Source: Phaeosaccion multiseriatum (lineage: Eukaryota > Ochrophyta, other classes). From it: a stretch of DNA of 64,000 nucleotides. The notes beneath the pieces were generated by a model. The model was not told where the DNA came from. It saw nothing but the letters and a program-made list of their open reading frames with translations, and made no database searches. The DNA lies in NCBI GenBank assembly GCA_965112735.1, contig OZ218957.1, forward strand, positions 434,001-498,000. The letters run 5' to 3'. Both the position numbers and the translations under genes were made by a program. The number at the start of each line of letters is the position of its first letter. Positions within the stretch are counted from its first letter, which is position 1. Of this stretch, positions 12,508 to 23,611 are shown one piece after another.

Positions 12508-13768
12508 CTACTCGAGTGAGATTTCCGCGCCGAGTCCCTTGAGCAGCTCGGCAATCTTCTCGGCTTCCTCCCTCTTAACCGCCTTCTTGATGATCTTGGG
12601 CGCACCCTCGACAAGGTCCTTGGCCTCCTTTAGGCCCAGCCCAGTGATTGTGCGCACCTCCTTGATCACCTGTGGGTAGGAACGTGAAAGAAGCGTGTGT
12701 GTGTAAGAGAGACAGAGAGGAGAGAGGAGAGGAGAATGCGAGAGAGAGAGAGGCGGGACGAGAGCGGGGAGTGCTTAGACGCCAAACAAGGATGGGATGG
12801 TGGTAGTACTGGAGGTAAAAACATGCATGGGGCTCTATTTGAGTAAAGACAACGAGACATGAAGGGAAAGATGGTTGGAGAACGATCCCTTTGTGTCCCC
12901 GTTGTGCTGCGGTCTGACATCGGCTGGTGATGGGCGGTCTGAGGAGGGAGATTGGAGAGAACCTCGCACAATGCCTCTACAGATACCAAAACACGCAAAA
13001 AAAGAAAAAAGCCTTGCCTGAATGTGCATGTGCGTGAGCTTCTGTGACAGAGCTTCCCGAGTATACAAGTTTCTACCCTGCCCTACCCTCCGCTATACAC
13101 CCGCCCCCCACAACCCCCCAAGCCCATCGGAGCGAGCCTCCTTGAACGAGCCCCTCTCCTTCACTACCCCCACTTCATATATCAATATCACTTGCACTCG
13201 AAAGCAGCCGGAGCAAGGCGCTGAACAATATCTGTGTGCATGGGGGAAAATGTCGCAGTTTTCCTCTTCTTACCTTAATCTTTGACTTGTCATCAAAGCC
13301 GGTGAGCTTGACGTCGAGTTCCTTCTTCTCTTCCTTGGGAGCCTCCGGCTCCGCCTCTACCGGTGCTGGTGCAGCTGCGGCAGCCCCCCCTCCACCCCCT
13401 CCCCCGCCCCCCATACCCATGATCATATCGTCCGTGATGCCCAATCGCCTCTGGTACTCCTTGGAGAAGAGATGGTGCTCCAACACACTCAGGTTCAGTA
13501 AATCGTCCACCATCTTTACAATCTTCTCGGTCGGTTGGTCGTTGTAGCCGGGCGGGCAAGGAGGAGGAGGCTCATCGTCGCCGCCTGATGACATGCATCT
13601 CCTCGACGCTGCTCCCCTGCTTACTGCTATTCCTGGTGCTGCCTGCTGCCACTGCTGCTGCTGCTGTTGGTGCTGCGGGTGCCGGACGGAAGATTCCCCG
13701 CACGTGGCAAGAGAGGACAGTGCACAGCGCCCTCTGCGCCCCACCGTCGATCGCACCAGGCTAAGCAT
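12508..13768 (-). CDS. MRPL12: Mitochondrial large-subunit ribosomal protein bL12m
   Basis: Two exons, 13768-13274 and 12669-12508 (TAG stop), give 218 aa. Residues 1 to about 60 are rich in Arg, Ser and Ala with few acids ([20 protein letters not shown]), a typical mitochondrial targeting peptide. The N-terminal dimerisation domain follows ([20 protein letters not shown]), then an Ala/Gly/Pro hinge, then the globular C-terminal domain split by the intron: FDDKSKIK, then [20 protein letters not shown] and the end [12 protein letters not shown]. This stalk protein recruits translation factors to the mitoribosome. A plastid version is less likely because the presequence lacks an ER-type signal, but that rests on composition only. 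Confidence 0.93.
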
Positions 13769-14177
13769 TGCTCAGCTGCTGATGAAGATTGCCAACTATT
13801 CCTGCGCCACTCTCTCTCTCCTTGAGAAAGGGGTGCTGCGCGAAGCGAGCGGCACAGGGGGGAAGCAAAGGCGCGCTCCTCAGCCTTCTTTATCACAGTC
13901 CGGTAACAGAAGGTGGAGCAAAGAGAGAGGGAGAAGGGGGAGAGAGAGTCGATTGGTGGAGGAAGATTTTCGCCCCCCTGGGAGAGTGGCCCAAGACACT
14001 GCAATTTTTGCTGGCAGTTGAGAATCCTTATTCCTCTCCCTTCCCTTGCAGGCCAACAAACTGCACCTGCTCAGAGCAGGTGATCTTATAAAGGAATACT
14101 CGGGGTGGTGAAGTGCGGGCAGTGAGGAGGGGCGCGTGGAATCAGCAAATCAGTGCAGCAAACCGGGTTGCAATACG
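13769..14177. promoter_or_regulatory. Divergent promoter region of mL12 and calpain genes
   Basis: A 409-bp spacer between two divergently transcribed start codons, so both promoters and 5' leaders should lie here. I see no TATA box or other motif I would defend. It contains CT-rich tracts and a 3' portion rich in GGGGA. Confidence 0.5.
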
Positions 14178-15250
14178 ATGGGAGCGGGGTGGGCGACGCC
14201 GTCCGTGCAGGGCGAGGTACCGCCTGTGCTCCAGCCGTACACCTCATGGAGCGCCGAGGACCTCGCCAGTATGAGGCGGCGGCACAAGACCATGGCTGGG
14301 GGAGCCTTCGCCCTCAAGTCGGGCGCCTTCGCGGGCATGCTCGGAGTGGAGAGGGCAGAGGACGTGTTTCGAGACTACTTTGACACTGACAAGAACGGCC
14401 TCGTCGACTCCTTCGAGGCCATGTGTGCCTTCGCGCTGCTCTCCTCCGCACGCATCGAGGTGTGTGGTCCTGCGTCCCCGGGGATGAAGAAGGGATGGCA
14501 GACAGGGGAAGGGGGGTGGGTCTGTCTGTCCACAGGAGCAGCTCCGAGACGTGAGGGAGGATGCGGTCGTTGCCAGGGACCCATGCTCGCCTTATTGACT
14601 GAGCTCGTTGACAAGCTCTTCTGTAATGAGCATCTCCTTGGAAAGAAGACAGAAAAGGTCTGCCTCTCTCCTGTTTCCTCCCCTCATGCACACCCCACAA
14701 ACACCCAACCTACCCCCTTCCACAACCAACAGGAAAAGGTCACCTTCTGCCACTCGCTCTTTGACTTCTCCACCAATGGCTGTATCAGTCTCGACGAGCT
14801 GGTCCTGACACTCCGCACTGCGGCCACTGCGGCCTCCCGCCTCGACGTCCGCTTCATCCCCCCGGACACTGAAGTGTTGGAGACACAGTGTGCCAAGGCC
14901 TTCGACAACTTAGAGCTGCCCGCAGACGGAGTCATGAACAAGAAGGTGAGTAACTGAGTGAGTGAGTCAGTCAGTCAGTGAGTGAATGAGTAACTGAGTG
15001 AGTGAGTGAGTCAGTCAGTCAGTGAGTGAGTGAGTGAGTGAGTGAGTGAGTGAGTGAGTGAGTGTGTGTGCGTGTGTGTGGGTGTGTGCTTCAAATGTGC
15101 AACCGAAACATCGACTCCAAAGCCTTTCTTAGTGGCAGGGGATGAGCTGAATGATGGACGCTCCTTTCCCTCCTCCTCCTCCTGCTGCTGCTGCTGCTAC
15201 TGCTCCTCCTGCTCCTCCTGCTCCTCCTGCTCCCCCTGCTCCTCCTCCTC

Positions 15251-15349
<99 letters not shown>

Positions 15350-16280
15350 CTCCTCCTCCTCCTCCTCCTCCTCCTCCTCCTTCTCCTTCTCCTTCTCCTC
15401 CTCCTCCTCCTCCTCCTCCTCCTCCTCCTCCTCCTCCCTCCCCCCTCCTCCTCCTCGCTCCTTCCTCCTCCTCCACTACCCAAACATGAAAACATGATAA
15501 TCTTCCGCCCCTCGAAAGCTGTTCGAGGAGTTTGTATTCAGCTACCCGCCCGTGAAGCAGTTTCTACAGTACTGGACTGGGTCGGTGTCGCAGATACCGC
15601 TGCATGAGGGCCAGCTGTGGGAGGACAGCGAATTCCCCGCCACGGAGGCCTCCATCTACCTACAGAGTGGAGTGGTGCCGCCGGGGCTTCCCCTCCCGGA
15701 GTCCATCTCCTGGCTGAGGCCCGACGAGGTGTGTGTGTGTGTGTGTGTGTGCATTTGCGTGTATGTGCGTTTGTGTGAATGTGTGTGTGTGCATGTGTGT
15801 TTGCGTTTGTTTTTGTGTGCGTGTGCGTGTGTGTATGTGTGTATGTGTGTGTATGTATGTATGTGTGTGGGAGTGTGTGTATGTGGGAGTGTGTCTCTGG
15901 GTGTGTGGTTCTCTCTCTCTCTCTCTTGCTCTCCCGGCCTCTCTCTCTGTGGGTGTGTGAGAGACTCGAAGCATCAGAGATCTCCATCTCCGTCACACAC
16001 ACGCACCTATCGGCACCCCCAACACCATCCTCACCCCCTTCCCAATTGAAGATGACCAAGGGGCAGAAGACGGTTCTCTTCGTCGGCAACACTCCGGGAG
16101 ATGGGGGTATCGCACAGGGTCAACTCGGAAACCGCTGGCTGCTGGCGGCCATGGCTGTCGTTACGGCCCGACCTGCCGCCCTGAGGGAGTTGTTTGTACC
16201 CACGGGGCAGGAGTCGCGCGGGAGGTACGCGGTGCGGCTCTTCAAGGAGGGGCGCTGGATGACCGTCTTTGTAGACAATC

Positions 16281-16371
<91 letters not shown>

Positions 16372-18941
16372 GAGAGGAGAGCGAACGAGCAATGGGTGTG
16401 GAGTGCGGCTGCCTGCCCGTGCGCCTAACTGTCTTTTTCGGGTGAAGAGGAGGAAACAAGGAGGTCCATTATGGCGTGTGTACGTCGGCGTGATGATGGC
16501 GCACGCTTTCATCGATGCGATCTTTATCTCTCTCTCGCTCTCTCTCTCCGTGTGTGTGTGTGTGTATCTGTCTGTCTGTCTCTCTCCCTGCCTTTCCCTC
16601 TGTGTGTGTGTGCGTCTGCCGGACTGTCCCTCCTTCTCCTCCCTCCTCCCCTCCCTCTCCCTCCCCCCGTGCTCCACAAACCAGCATCCCATGCCATCGC
16701 ATCACTGGCAGAACCCTTTTCGGTCACGGAGCGGACCCAACAGAACTATGGGTCATCCTTCTCGAGAAGGCACTTGCCAAGCTATACGGCTGCTACGAGA
16801 ACCTGCAAGAAGGGGATGTCATCGACGGACTCGGGGACCTCACCGGAGGGGCAGTCAGGAAGGCGCAGTGGGCTGTGGGAATCGAAGTGCATGCGAGTGG
16901 GCTGCTCGGAGGGGACCCAACTAGCGGTAGCAGTAGCGGCAGCGGCGGGAGTGGCGGTGGTGGTAGTGGTGGTGGTGGAGGGGGGGTAGCTTCGACTGCT
17001 CCGCGGCTGCGTGTGGGGGGGGCGGATGGGAATACTCTATCCCACGTGGTGTCCCGACCTTTGGAGTGGCTCTTTGAGCAAGTGCGCACTCGCCTGTCAG
17101 CAGGGGATGTGGTGTCTGCTTGCTTCCACTACTGGCTGCGCTCCCCCTGGGAACCACCGCAAGGCCAGGGAGCAGGCGGCGGGCCGCAGCAGTTGATGGT
17201 ACACCAGGCGGGCTCCAACGGGGGTGCGGCTGCTGCATCACCAACTTTCGCAGATGACAATGGAGAGGACTACACTCGCCTCTTCCGAAGGGACGATGGG
17301 GACATGCTGGGCCTTGTTCCCGGCTACACGTACCCCGTGCTCGAGGTGTTATCCAAGGGTCCTCACAGATGGCTTTTGCTCAAGGATCCGTGGCAGGAGG
17401 GGGGCTTCAATGGGCGGTGGGGACCCAAGTCCGAGCTGTGGGGGCAGCAGCCGGAGCGGGCACGGGACATGCTGCCCAAGAACATTCCGGGAACGTTCTG
17501 GATGTGTGAAGAGGATTTCGTGCACGTGTTTAACACGCTCTACTACGTCATGTTTGAAGAGAGTGACGCAGTGTCAAAGACCTCTACCGCTCTCACTGTT
17601 GGCAGTGGCAGGGGTAGTGGTACGAGTGGTGCGAGAGGTGGAAGTACGACAGCCGGAGTAGTCGTCGACAGTAGCAGCGGAGGCAGTAACAGGGCGATGA
17701 GCGAGGGAGAGTGGCGAGGGGAAGGGTGCGCCGGTCGCTGGGGGGGAGGGTTGGGGGGGGATGGCAGCAAAGGGTGGACGCAAGCGCCACAGTTCTTTCT
17801 CCAGGTGAAGCACAAAAGCCCGGCAGGGACTTCCGGGTCGGCGTCTTCGCTGGGGGGGGGGGGGTTCGGAGCAGGAGCTGGAGCAATAGGAGCAGTTGGT
17901 GGTATGGGTACATCCGCAGTTGGTGCTACAGCAGCTTCTGATGTGGATCTTTTTGTGACGCTGACTGTGCCCGATGCGAGGTACCACGCTCGAAACGCCA
18001 AGATGGCAGCCGAGGCGGGGTTCGAGCGCTCCCGAGGCATTGGGCTGCTCATCCACACACACTCGTGGCCCTCCCGAGCCAAAAAGAGTGATCTACCCAA
18101 GATACTGAAACTCACAGACCAGGGCACGGTATTCCAAAGCCCCCGCTTCCTGCCCGCTCGGCAGGTGGTGGTGCATATCAAGGTTACCCCGGGGGCCAAG
18201 TACGTCATTCTTCCGGCGACGTTTGATCCCCACCAGGCCGGGAGGTTTTGGCTGAATGTATCGGCCCGAGGGTCCAAGATGACGGGTCCAGTAACGGTGG
18301 AGCTCACGCCTTCCAGCGACGCTATGGGAGGACCCAAGGCGCCCTTGAGAAAACCCAAGGGGGTGGGGGGGGGGGAGGAGGGGGGGAACGAAGCGCCGCT
18401 ACAGGAGGAAGGGGCGGAAGGGTCAGGAGCTGGGGCAGGGACGCTGGGGCAGGGGGGGCAGCAGCAGCAGCAGCAGGAGCAGCAGGAGAGGACGAAATCG
18501 ACAAAGGAGATTGAGAAGGAGCGAGCGGAGCAGGAGCGGAAAGAGCAAGAGCGAAAGTTGGTGCTACAGCGGCAGGCCGAGGCTGAGGCAGCGATGCGAT
18601 GCTCACAGCTGGCGAGTCCTCTTCGCATGTACTGCGAAGAGCAAGACGACTCGGAGGCCCTCGGACTTGTCGCTCCGATGGCGGGCCTGGAGGACATGTG
18701 GGCAGAGGCACACATGCTGCAGGCGGACGTAGAGCGGCAGAGGGAGATGGTGGAGCAACTACGACGGGACATTGCCACTCACACGCACACTCCTACTGAC
18801 AGTTACACCCGCACTCCCACCACCACTCGCCCCTCCGTCTCTAAAGACAAGCCCGTCCCCCCCGGGGGAGGAGCGGGAGGAGCGGAGGACGGGCCGGAAC
18901 AAGAGGAGTTGGAATACGTGCAGCAGCCTCCGTCTTCATAG
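14178..18941 (+). CDS. EF-hand/calpain-domain protein, catalytically dead
   Basis: Exons 14178-14459, 14577-14657, 14733-14945, 15519-15728, 16052-16281 and 16685-18941 join in frame to about 1090 aa. A 15-nt extra exon at 14536-14550 is possible. Residues about 60-190 hold EF-hand-like segments ([20 protein letters not shown] and [20 protein letters not shown]). The calpain core follows: [55 protein letters not shown] and LLLKDPW. A calpain C2-like domain follows ([20 protein letters not shown]), then a Glu/Gln/Arg coiled coil. In active calpains the core motifs read GDCW, GHAY and RNPW. Here Cys is Arg (16133-16135), His is Tyr (17325-17327) and Asn is Asp (17385-17387). The fold is otherwise well kept, so it is a pseudoprotease, perhaps a calcium-responsive scaffold. 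Gly/Ser-rich inserts interrupt the domain. Confidence 0.88.
14946..15500. repeat. GTGA tract at donor, then CTC/CTG/CTA triplet array
   Basis: The calpain intron 14946-15518 begins with the donor GTGAGT, which runs straight into repeated GTGA to about 15065. A long pyrimidine-rich triplet array covers 15170-15470. Homopeptide open frames here (poly-Tyr, poly-Ser, poly-Arg, poly-Val) are artefacts. Confidence 0.9.
15729..16051. repeat. GT-rich intron of calpain gene
   Basis: The donor GTGTGTG is itself the start of a GT microsatellite of roughly 170 bp with interspersed A and C. A CT run and a non-repetitive 3' part with the acceptor GAAG follow. Confidence 0.85.
16282..16684. repeat. GA and CT microsatellite intron of calpain gene
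   Basis: The donor GTGAGAGAGA is the first unit of a GA run extending to about 16378. CT/GT-rich sequence fills the second half before the CCAG acceptor. Confidence 0.85.
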
Positions 18942-19689
18942 GTCGGTTTCACGCATGGCGAGGGGAGGGGAGGGGGGGGCTTGGAAGGCCCTCTCTCTCT
19001 GTCTTTCAAAGCCCTCAAGGAAGATGGGAGAGATTGGGGAGTGGCCGTTAGTCTCGTTCTGGAAAGGCAGGGACCAAACCGACCGAGCTTGGCTCTTCGC
19101 AGCGTCCTCTTGGTTCAGCGCAAGAGGGAAAAGGAAATGTCGGGGGGTGTATGTATGCCCCCAAGGCAAAACAAAACAAACAAACAGCCTCTGCCTTTGG
19201 GGGGAGTCACAACTGCCACAGCCCTTGGAACAGGGGCAACAAGGCTTCAAGTGTACTGGCGTTTCATCTCCCCCGTCAGACTGACAGGAAGGATATCCCG
19301 TACCCCATGAGGTGAGTGAGTGTGTGCACACTCCCCTCAAAGAGAGCGAAGAGGGGTAGTAAGTGAGTGTATCGTTGTGCGGTAGGTGCAAGTAAGGCAC
19401 TTACACTTACTTTCGCCACTCTGCGGCTCACGCTTTGTGGTGGGATCACACCTGGGTTGTTGGCGGACGGCTGTGCTTGCATACGAGCGTGCGTGACCGT
19501 GCGCTTACAATTTTGAGTGGCTGACAGACTCCGAACATCTCTCTCTCTCCCTCCTCTCTGTCTTTTGGTCTCTCTCATCTCCCGGTGTGCATGTGTGTGT
19601 GCGCGCGCGCGTTTGTGGATGTGGGTGTGGGTGTGGGTGTGTGGGTGGATGTGTGCATGTGTGCATGTGTGCACTCGCGACCACCACAG
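18942..19689. other. Spacer between calpain gene and KH remnant B
   Basis: No gene recognised. It has a GT/GTGGAT-rich stretch at 19585-19675 just before a plausible 3' splice site (CCACAG at 19684-19689) leading into the KH remnant, so the right part may be an old intron. Confidence 0.45.
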
Positions 19690-20576
19690 GACGCTGTGGA
19701 TCTCCGGCCCGCCTGCGGCTGTCAGCAAGACGTCTGAGGTCATGGCGGGACACGTCCTCAAGCGGCGCTTCTCAGCCACCAGGGGGGTGCAGCAGCAGGG
19801 GCAGCAGCAACAGCAGCAGCAACAGCAGCAGCAACACCAGGAGGAGGAGGAGCAGATGAGGAGGGGGATGATGATGCAAAGGCAGAGCGCTGCGGAGTAG
19901 GGGATGGGGGCCAGAGCTCGTACACCGCACGAATCGCCTACACCGTCCCTCCAGCAGGGCGCTTTGATGCCGCCCTACAACCACCAGCAGCACCAGCAGC
20001 AGCAGCAGGGCGGGGCGCAGATGCAGCAGCTCTCCACCCAGCAGATGCAGCAGGCGCACTACGAGCCGCAGATGATGATGGCCAGCAGGACCAGTACCCG
20101 GAGCAGCTGGCGATGCAGCAGCAGCAGCAGCGGCGGCAGCAGCAGCAAGGGTGGGTCCTTCGGGGAATAAGCGCAACCTACTCTTGGACTTGGTCAGACC
20201 CCTTGGACTCCTCCTTCAGGTCCCGCTCCTTCCAACCTTCCCCCTCGTGCCAGCGCCTCCTCCCCCCCCTCCGCCCTTCGTGCCAGTGCCTCCTCCTGCC
20301 ACCGGAGCGGCGGACATGTACGGCACCCCGGAGATGCACCACGTCCCCCCGGGGATTGACCACGGCGCTTCCATGATACCGCAGCACCACCATCACCACC
20401 ACGAGCAGCAGCATCAGGATGAGCAGCACCAGGATCAGCATCAGGATGAGCAGCACCAGGATCAGCAGCAGCAGCAACGTGAACCTCATCAGCAGCCTCA
20501 TCAGAAACAAAAAAATCGGCCCTTCCACACTGCACCGGAAGAGACGCAGAATGCCGCTGCTTCCCGTAAGAAATGA
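19690..20576 (+). pseudogene. KH gene copy B, decayed 3' end (Gln-rich tail)
   Basis: The segment matches the C-terminal exon of KH copy C (25.9-26.7 kb) in order: FSATRG, a Gln run, MRRGMMMQRQSAAE, GGAQMQQLSTQQMQQAHYEP, then ATGAADMYGTPEMHHVPPGI and a His/Gln/Asp tail. Two lesions relative to copy C are visible. A CAG-to-TAG nonsense change lies at 19898-19900, and one G is lost from the run after three ATG codons near 20080, shifting the frame. The segment corresponding to the acidic EQDEFETYLEE linker of copy C is replaced by Gln-rich sequence. No KH domain or promoter precedes it. It is most simply the stump of a tandem or inverted duplicate whose 5' part was lost. Confidence 0.75.
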
Positions 20577-21058
20577 TGGGCCTTAGTACGCTGCGGCTGG
20601 TGCTGCTGAGGTCTGTGTTGCGATCTTTCTCCCCGATTCCAACACTTTGGCGAAGAGTGTCAGTGTCAGAGAGCGAGGCATACGGGAAGAGAGCGGAGAC
20701 GGAAGAGAGAGAGAGAGAAGGGTGGGATGGTTGGGGCGTCAGAGAAGGGCCTTGCAGAGGATGTTCGCTGGCGGGTAGGCACCCTTTGTGGGTGGGCAGA
20801 GCCCAGAGCTGTGTTTGCGGGGCGGTGATGGATGACCAACACGTCCGCTGCACCAGCGTCATTCCTCGTTGCTGCGCTCCGGGCGCGCGTTCTCCTCGTC
20901 TTCGGGACCGAGTATAAGCCTTCGGGGACTGTTCCCCGACGGGTCTCCCCGATCGATTCATCGCAAGTAAGCGCAGCAGAGGGCCCACGCGGCACTGGCG
21001 CCCGGAAAGGAGACGCGTGGAGGGAGCCTGTCTGGGCCCCCTTGGAAGGAGGTGATAA
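20577..21058. other. Unique spacer between KH remnant B and right repeat arm
   Basis: No conserved gene. This 480-bp stretch is not shared with the left side of the inverted duplication, so the duplication breakpoint lies at its right end (21058/21059). Confidence 0.5.
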
Positions 21059-22695
21059 GACGCCTTTGGCACCTTTGGTGTGGTCAGTGATGTTAAACGA
21101 GAGGCAACGGAGAGCCGCGTGGGTGTGATCCTGCCCTGAGAAGCGCCAAGAGGGCAGCCACAGAGTAGACAGTTAGGTAATGAATGGATTCGCACACCCG
21201 CTGTGCCCACTGCTGTTGCCGCCACTGCCATCGCAGCCCTAGTGGTCGGAGTGCTGTTGCGAAGCTGCTTGATGCCATCATAGCCTCTTTCTTGCCTCCT
21301 CGTCCTTCCTTTTCATACAGCCCTGACAAGAGGCCTTCAGAGGCCTCCGCTCTGAGAGAAGTCAGTTTGAGTTCACGCTTTGAGGACATGACCTCAATCA
21401 GTCAAAACCCAACCTAAATTAGCTGGACTTCCTTTGTTGGAGCAATAGAGAAAGGGGGAGACGGGAGGAGAGCTGACAAGACCCAAGGTGAGACGGAGGG
21501 GACGGGAGGAAAGGACAAAGGGCAGGTGGAGCGAGGGCGGAGGACGCGTTGAAGCCAAGAGAGAGGGAGAGAGGAGAGGTTGAAGAAGAGTTTTCGGAGG
21601 ACGAAGAGATGTCGCCAGAGCCTGACTGGGCACTGGGGGAGCGGAGGTGGGCAAGGCTCGTGAGTAGGGCCAAGCACAGCGCGTTCGTACGGGAAAGGTG
21701 GCGAGGAAAGCCCTTGCGCAGCTAGTTGATTCCTTCACAGCCGCCAAGAGGAAGGCTTGTGCCCCCATCAATAGCAGCAGCAGGCGAGCAGTACAGCAGC
21801 AGAATCACTAGTAGGCGCTCTAGCCTTCGCTTACTCGCTTCTATAGCCTCACGCCGTGGCGTTGGCCACGGCATCCCAGCCAGTGTCCTCCGATGCATCT
21901 CCATGTTGCATTCCCATTCCCGCTGGCTTTGCTCTTGAGGGCTCTAACGAGACTGCCCGCCTCTACTTTTACGCCTGCTCCGCTGCTCTTCCTGTGAGAG
22001 CGTCTCACTCCTCGTGCTTCGGCGGGACATTCTTGGAGCCCTTGTCTGCAATCTCATTCCCCCCCCCAATCCCCTTCCGCTGCTCGCTCCCTCAACCCCC
22101 CCCCCCCTTGCCTCTTCATTCTCTACAAATGAGTGCTTGGAGACTAGAAGACTCAGCAACCGCAGAGAAGCTGGCTGGACGTGTCGCGAGTTCAGACAGG
22201 AGGGACAAGAGCTTCTAAGACCATCGGAAGCGGGAGGGGCCAAAGGATAAGATAAACGAAGCCCCCCCACGACCCACAAGGGGCGGGGGCTAGGGACAAG
22301 CCCTGACGGTAGGAGCAGGTAAGTGAGGAAGGGGCGGTGGCTGGGGAGTGGATGGGCAGAGTAGCAGTGGGACACACTCCGTCGGAATGGGACGGCACAA
22401 GCGAGCGCAGAGGGCCGTGTTGAGGCAGGCGAGGGGGGATAGCGTATGGATGGGGCGTTCCAGGGTAGCCTTATCTGTCAATCAATGTATCGCTTCGTCC
22501 TTGTTGCCATCCTTTCCGTGCTCACAGTCTACCTCCGTTGTGGTTTGCTTTCGTCCTTTCTCCTCCCCCTGACCAGTCCCCCTCACCATCACCATCACCA
22601 TCACCCCGCAGAAGGAAGCCACCACAAAATAAACTGCAGACACGAAGGGCAGGTACACAAGCTCTACAGCTCCAAGTCCTACTCGCCTCATCATG
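21059..22695 (-). repeat. Right arm of long inverted duplication
   Basis: Reverse complement of 2445-4050, ending at the ATGACCACC start (22693) shared with KH copy A. Short indels, mostly in C/G homopolymers, separate the arms; the unit at 22100-22180 carries extra bases not present on the left. It sits immediately upstream of KH copy C, as the left arm sits upstream of copy A, so it is the duplicated upstream region of the gene. Confidence 0.85.
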
Positions 22696-22754
22696 ACCAC
22701 CCCCCACACCCCCCCGAGCCACAGCCCCCCCCCGAACGTATGGCCGCACCTGCT

Positions 22755-23171
22755 GCGACATCTTGATCCTCACGGAGAAGCGCTGTTGCATGTTCTTCCG
22801 GATGGAGCCCCTTCTGCCCATGAGGCAGCCGATGAGCGATTCCGGGCACAGAAGCTTGAACACGGTCTCCTCCGCGGCCGACTGTTGCGGGGTGTCGCTG
22901 CTGGGGTGGGTGGGGGTGGAGGAAGGAGGAGCTTCCTCTGCTCTCCGGTCCACAGGAGAAGCTGTGGCGCCGGGGCCTGAGGAGGAAGCCCCCTCCCTCC
23001 CATGCCTCGGGGAGAAGCCCTCTGCCGCACGTCCTTCACTCAATGCCCCTTCTCTATTCGGGGTTGGAGAGCCCTCCACGCCTCCCTCAGGAGTCCCCGG
23101 GGGGCTGCCTTGCGAGGCGGCCGGCGGTTGGTTTGATAATGTCGAAGTGCTCGACAAGTGGCCCAAGGGCT
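22755..23171 (-). other. Antisense copy of KH exon 1 (palindrome left arm)
   Basis: Read on the minus strand this arm encodes ETVFKLLCPESLIGCLMGRR, then GSIRKNMQQRFSVRIKMSQQ, with an open frame and a possible donor right after it. The KH half-domain is intact here, whereas the sense arm is frameshifted. It faces away from the sense exon and has no identified partner exons to its left. Confidence 0.6.
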
Positions 23172-23611
23172 CCTCACCAAGTAAGTGAGAAGCCCTTGGG
23201 CCACTTGTTGAGCACTCCAACAACATCAAACCAGCCGCCGGCCGCCTCGGAAGGCAGCCCCCCGGGGACTCCTGAGGGAGGTGTGGAGGGCTCTCCAACC
23301 CCAAGTCGAGAAGGAGTTTTGAATGAAGGACGTGCGGCAGAGGGTTTCTCCCCGAGGCATGGGAGGGAGGGGGCTTCCTCCTCAGGCCCCGGCGCCACAG
23401 CTTCTCCTGTGGACCGGAGAGCAGAGGAAGCTCCTCCTTCCTCCACCCCCACCCACCCCAGCAGCGACACCCCGCAACAGTCGGCCGCGAACGAGACCGT
23501 GTTCAAGCTTCTGTGCCCGGAATCCCTCATCGGCTGCCTCATGGGCAGAAGGGGGCGCCACCGTGGGGGCAATAGGACGGCGCTTCTCCGTGAGGATCAG
23601 CGTGTCGGAGA
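22755..23611. repeat. Fold-back palindrome 1, arms about 0.4 kb, spacer about 20 bp
   Basis: Left arm about 22755-23171 and right arm about 23192-23611 are reverse complements, near-identical from about 22817 to 23550 and weaker outside. The spacer CTCACCAAGTAAGTGAGA is itself partly palindromic. A transcript through it would fold into a hairpin of several hundred base pairs. Confidence 0.85.

Noticed and set aside
15054-15497. Open frames made of poly-Tyr, poly-Ser, poly-Arg and poly-Val
   Set aside because: They are reading frames of a triplet microsatellite inside an intron bounded by clear splice sites.
17543-18778. 411-codon open frame on the minus strand across the calpain gene
   Set aside because: Composition is Ser/Cys/Pro-rich with no family, and it mirrors the strongly conserved plus-strand exon. 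It is a shadow produced by GC-rich codon bias.
22693-22980. A plus-strand protein starting MTTPHTPPSHS as an intact KH gene
   Set aside because: After the shared start codon the frame runs into the antisense KH exon and encodes no domain.
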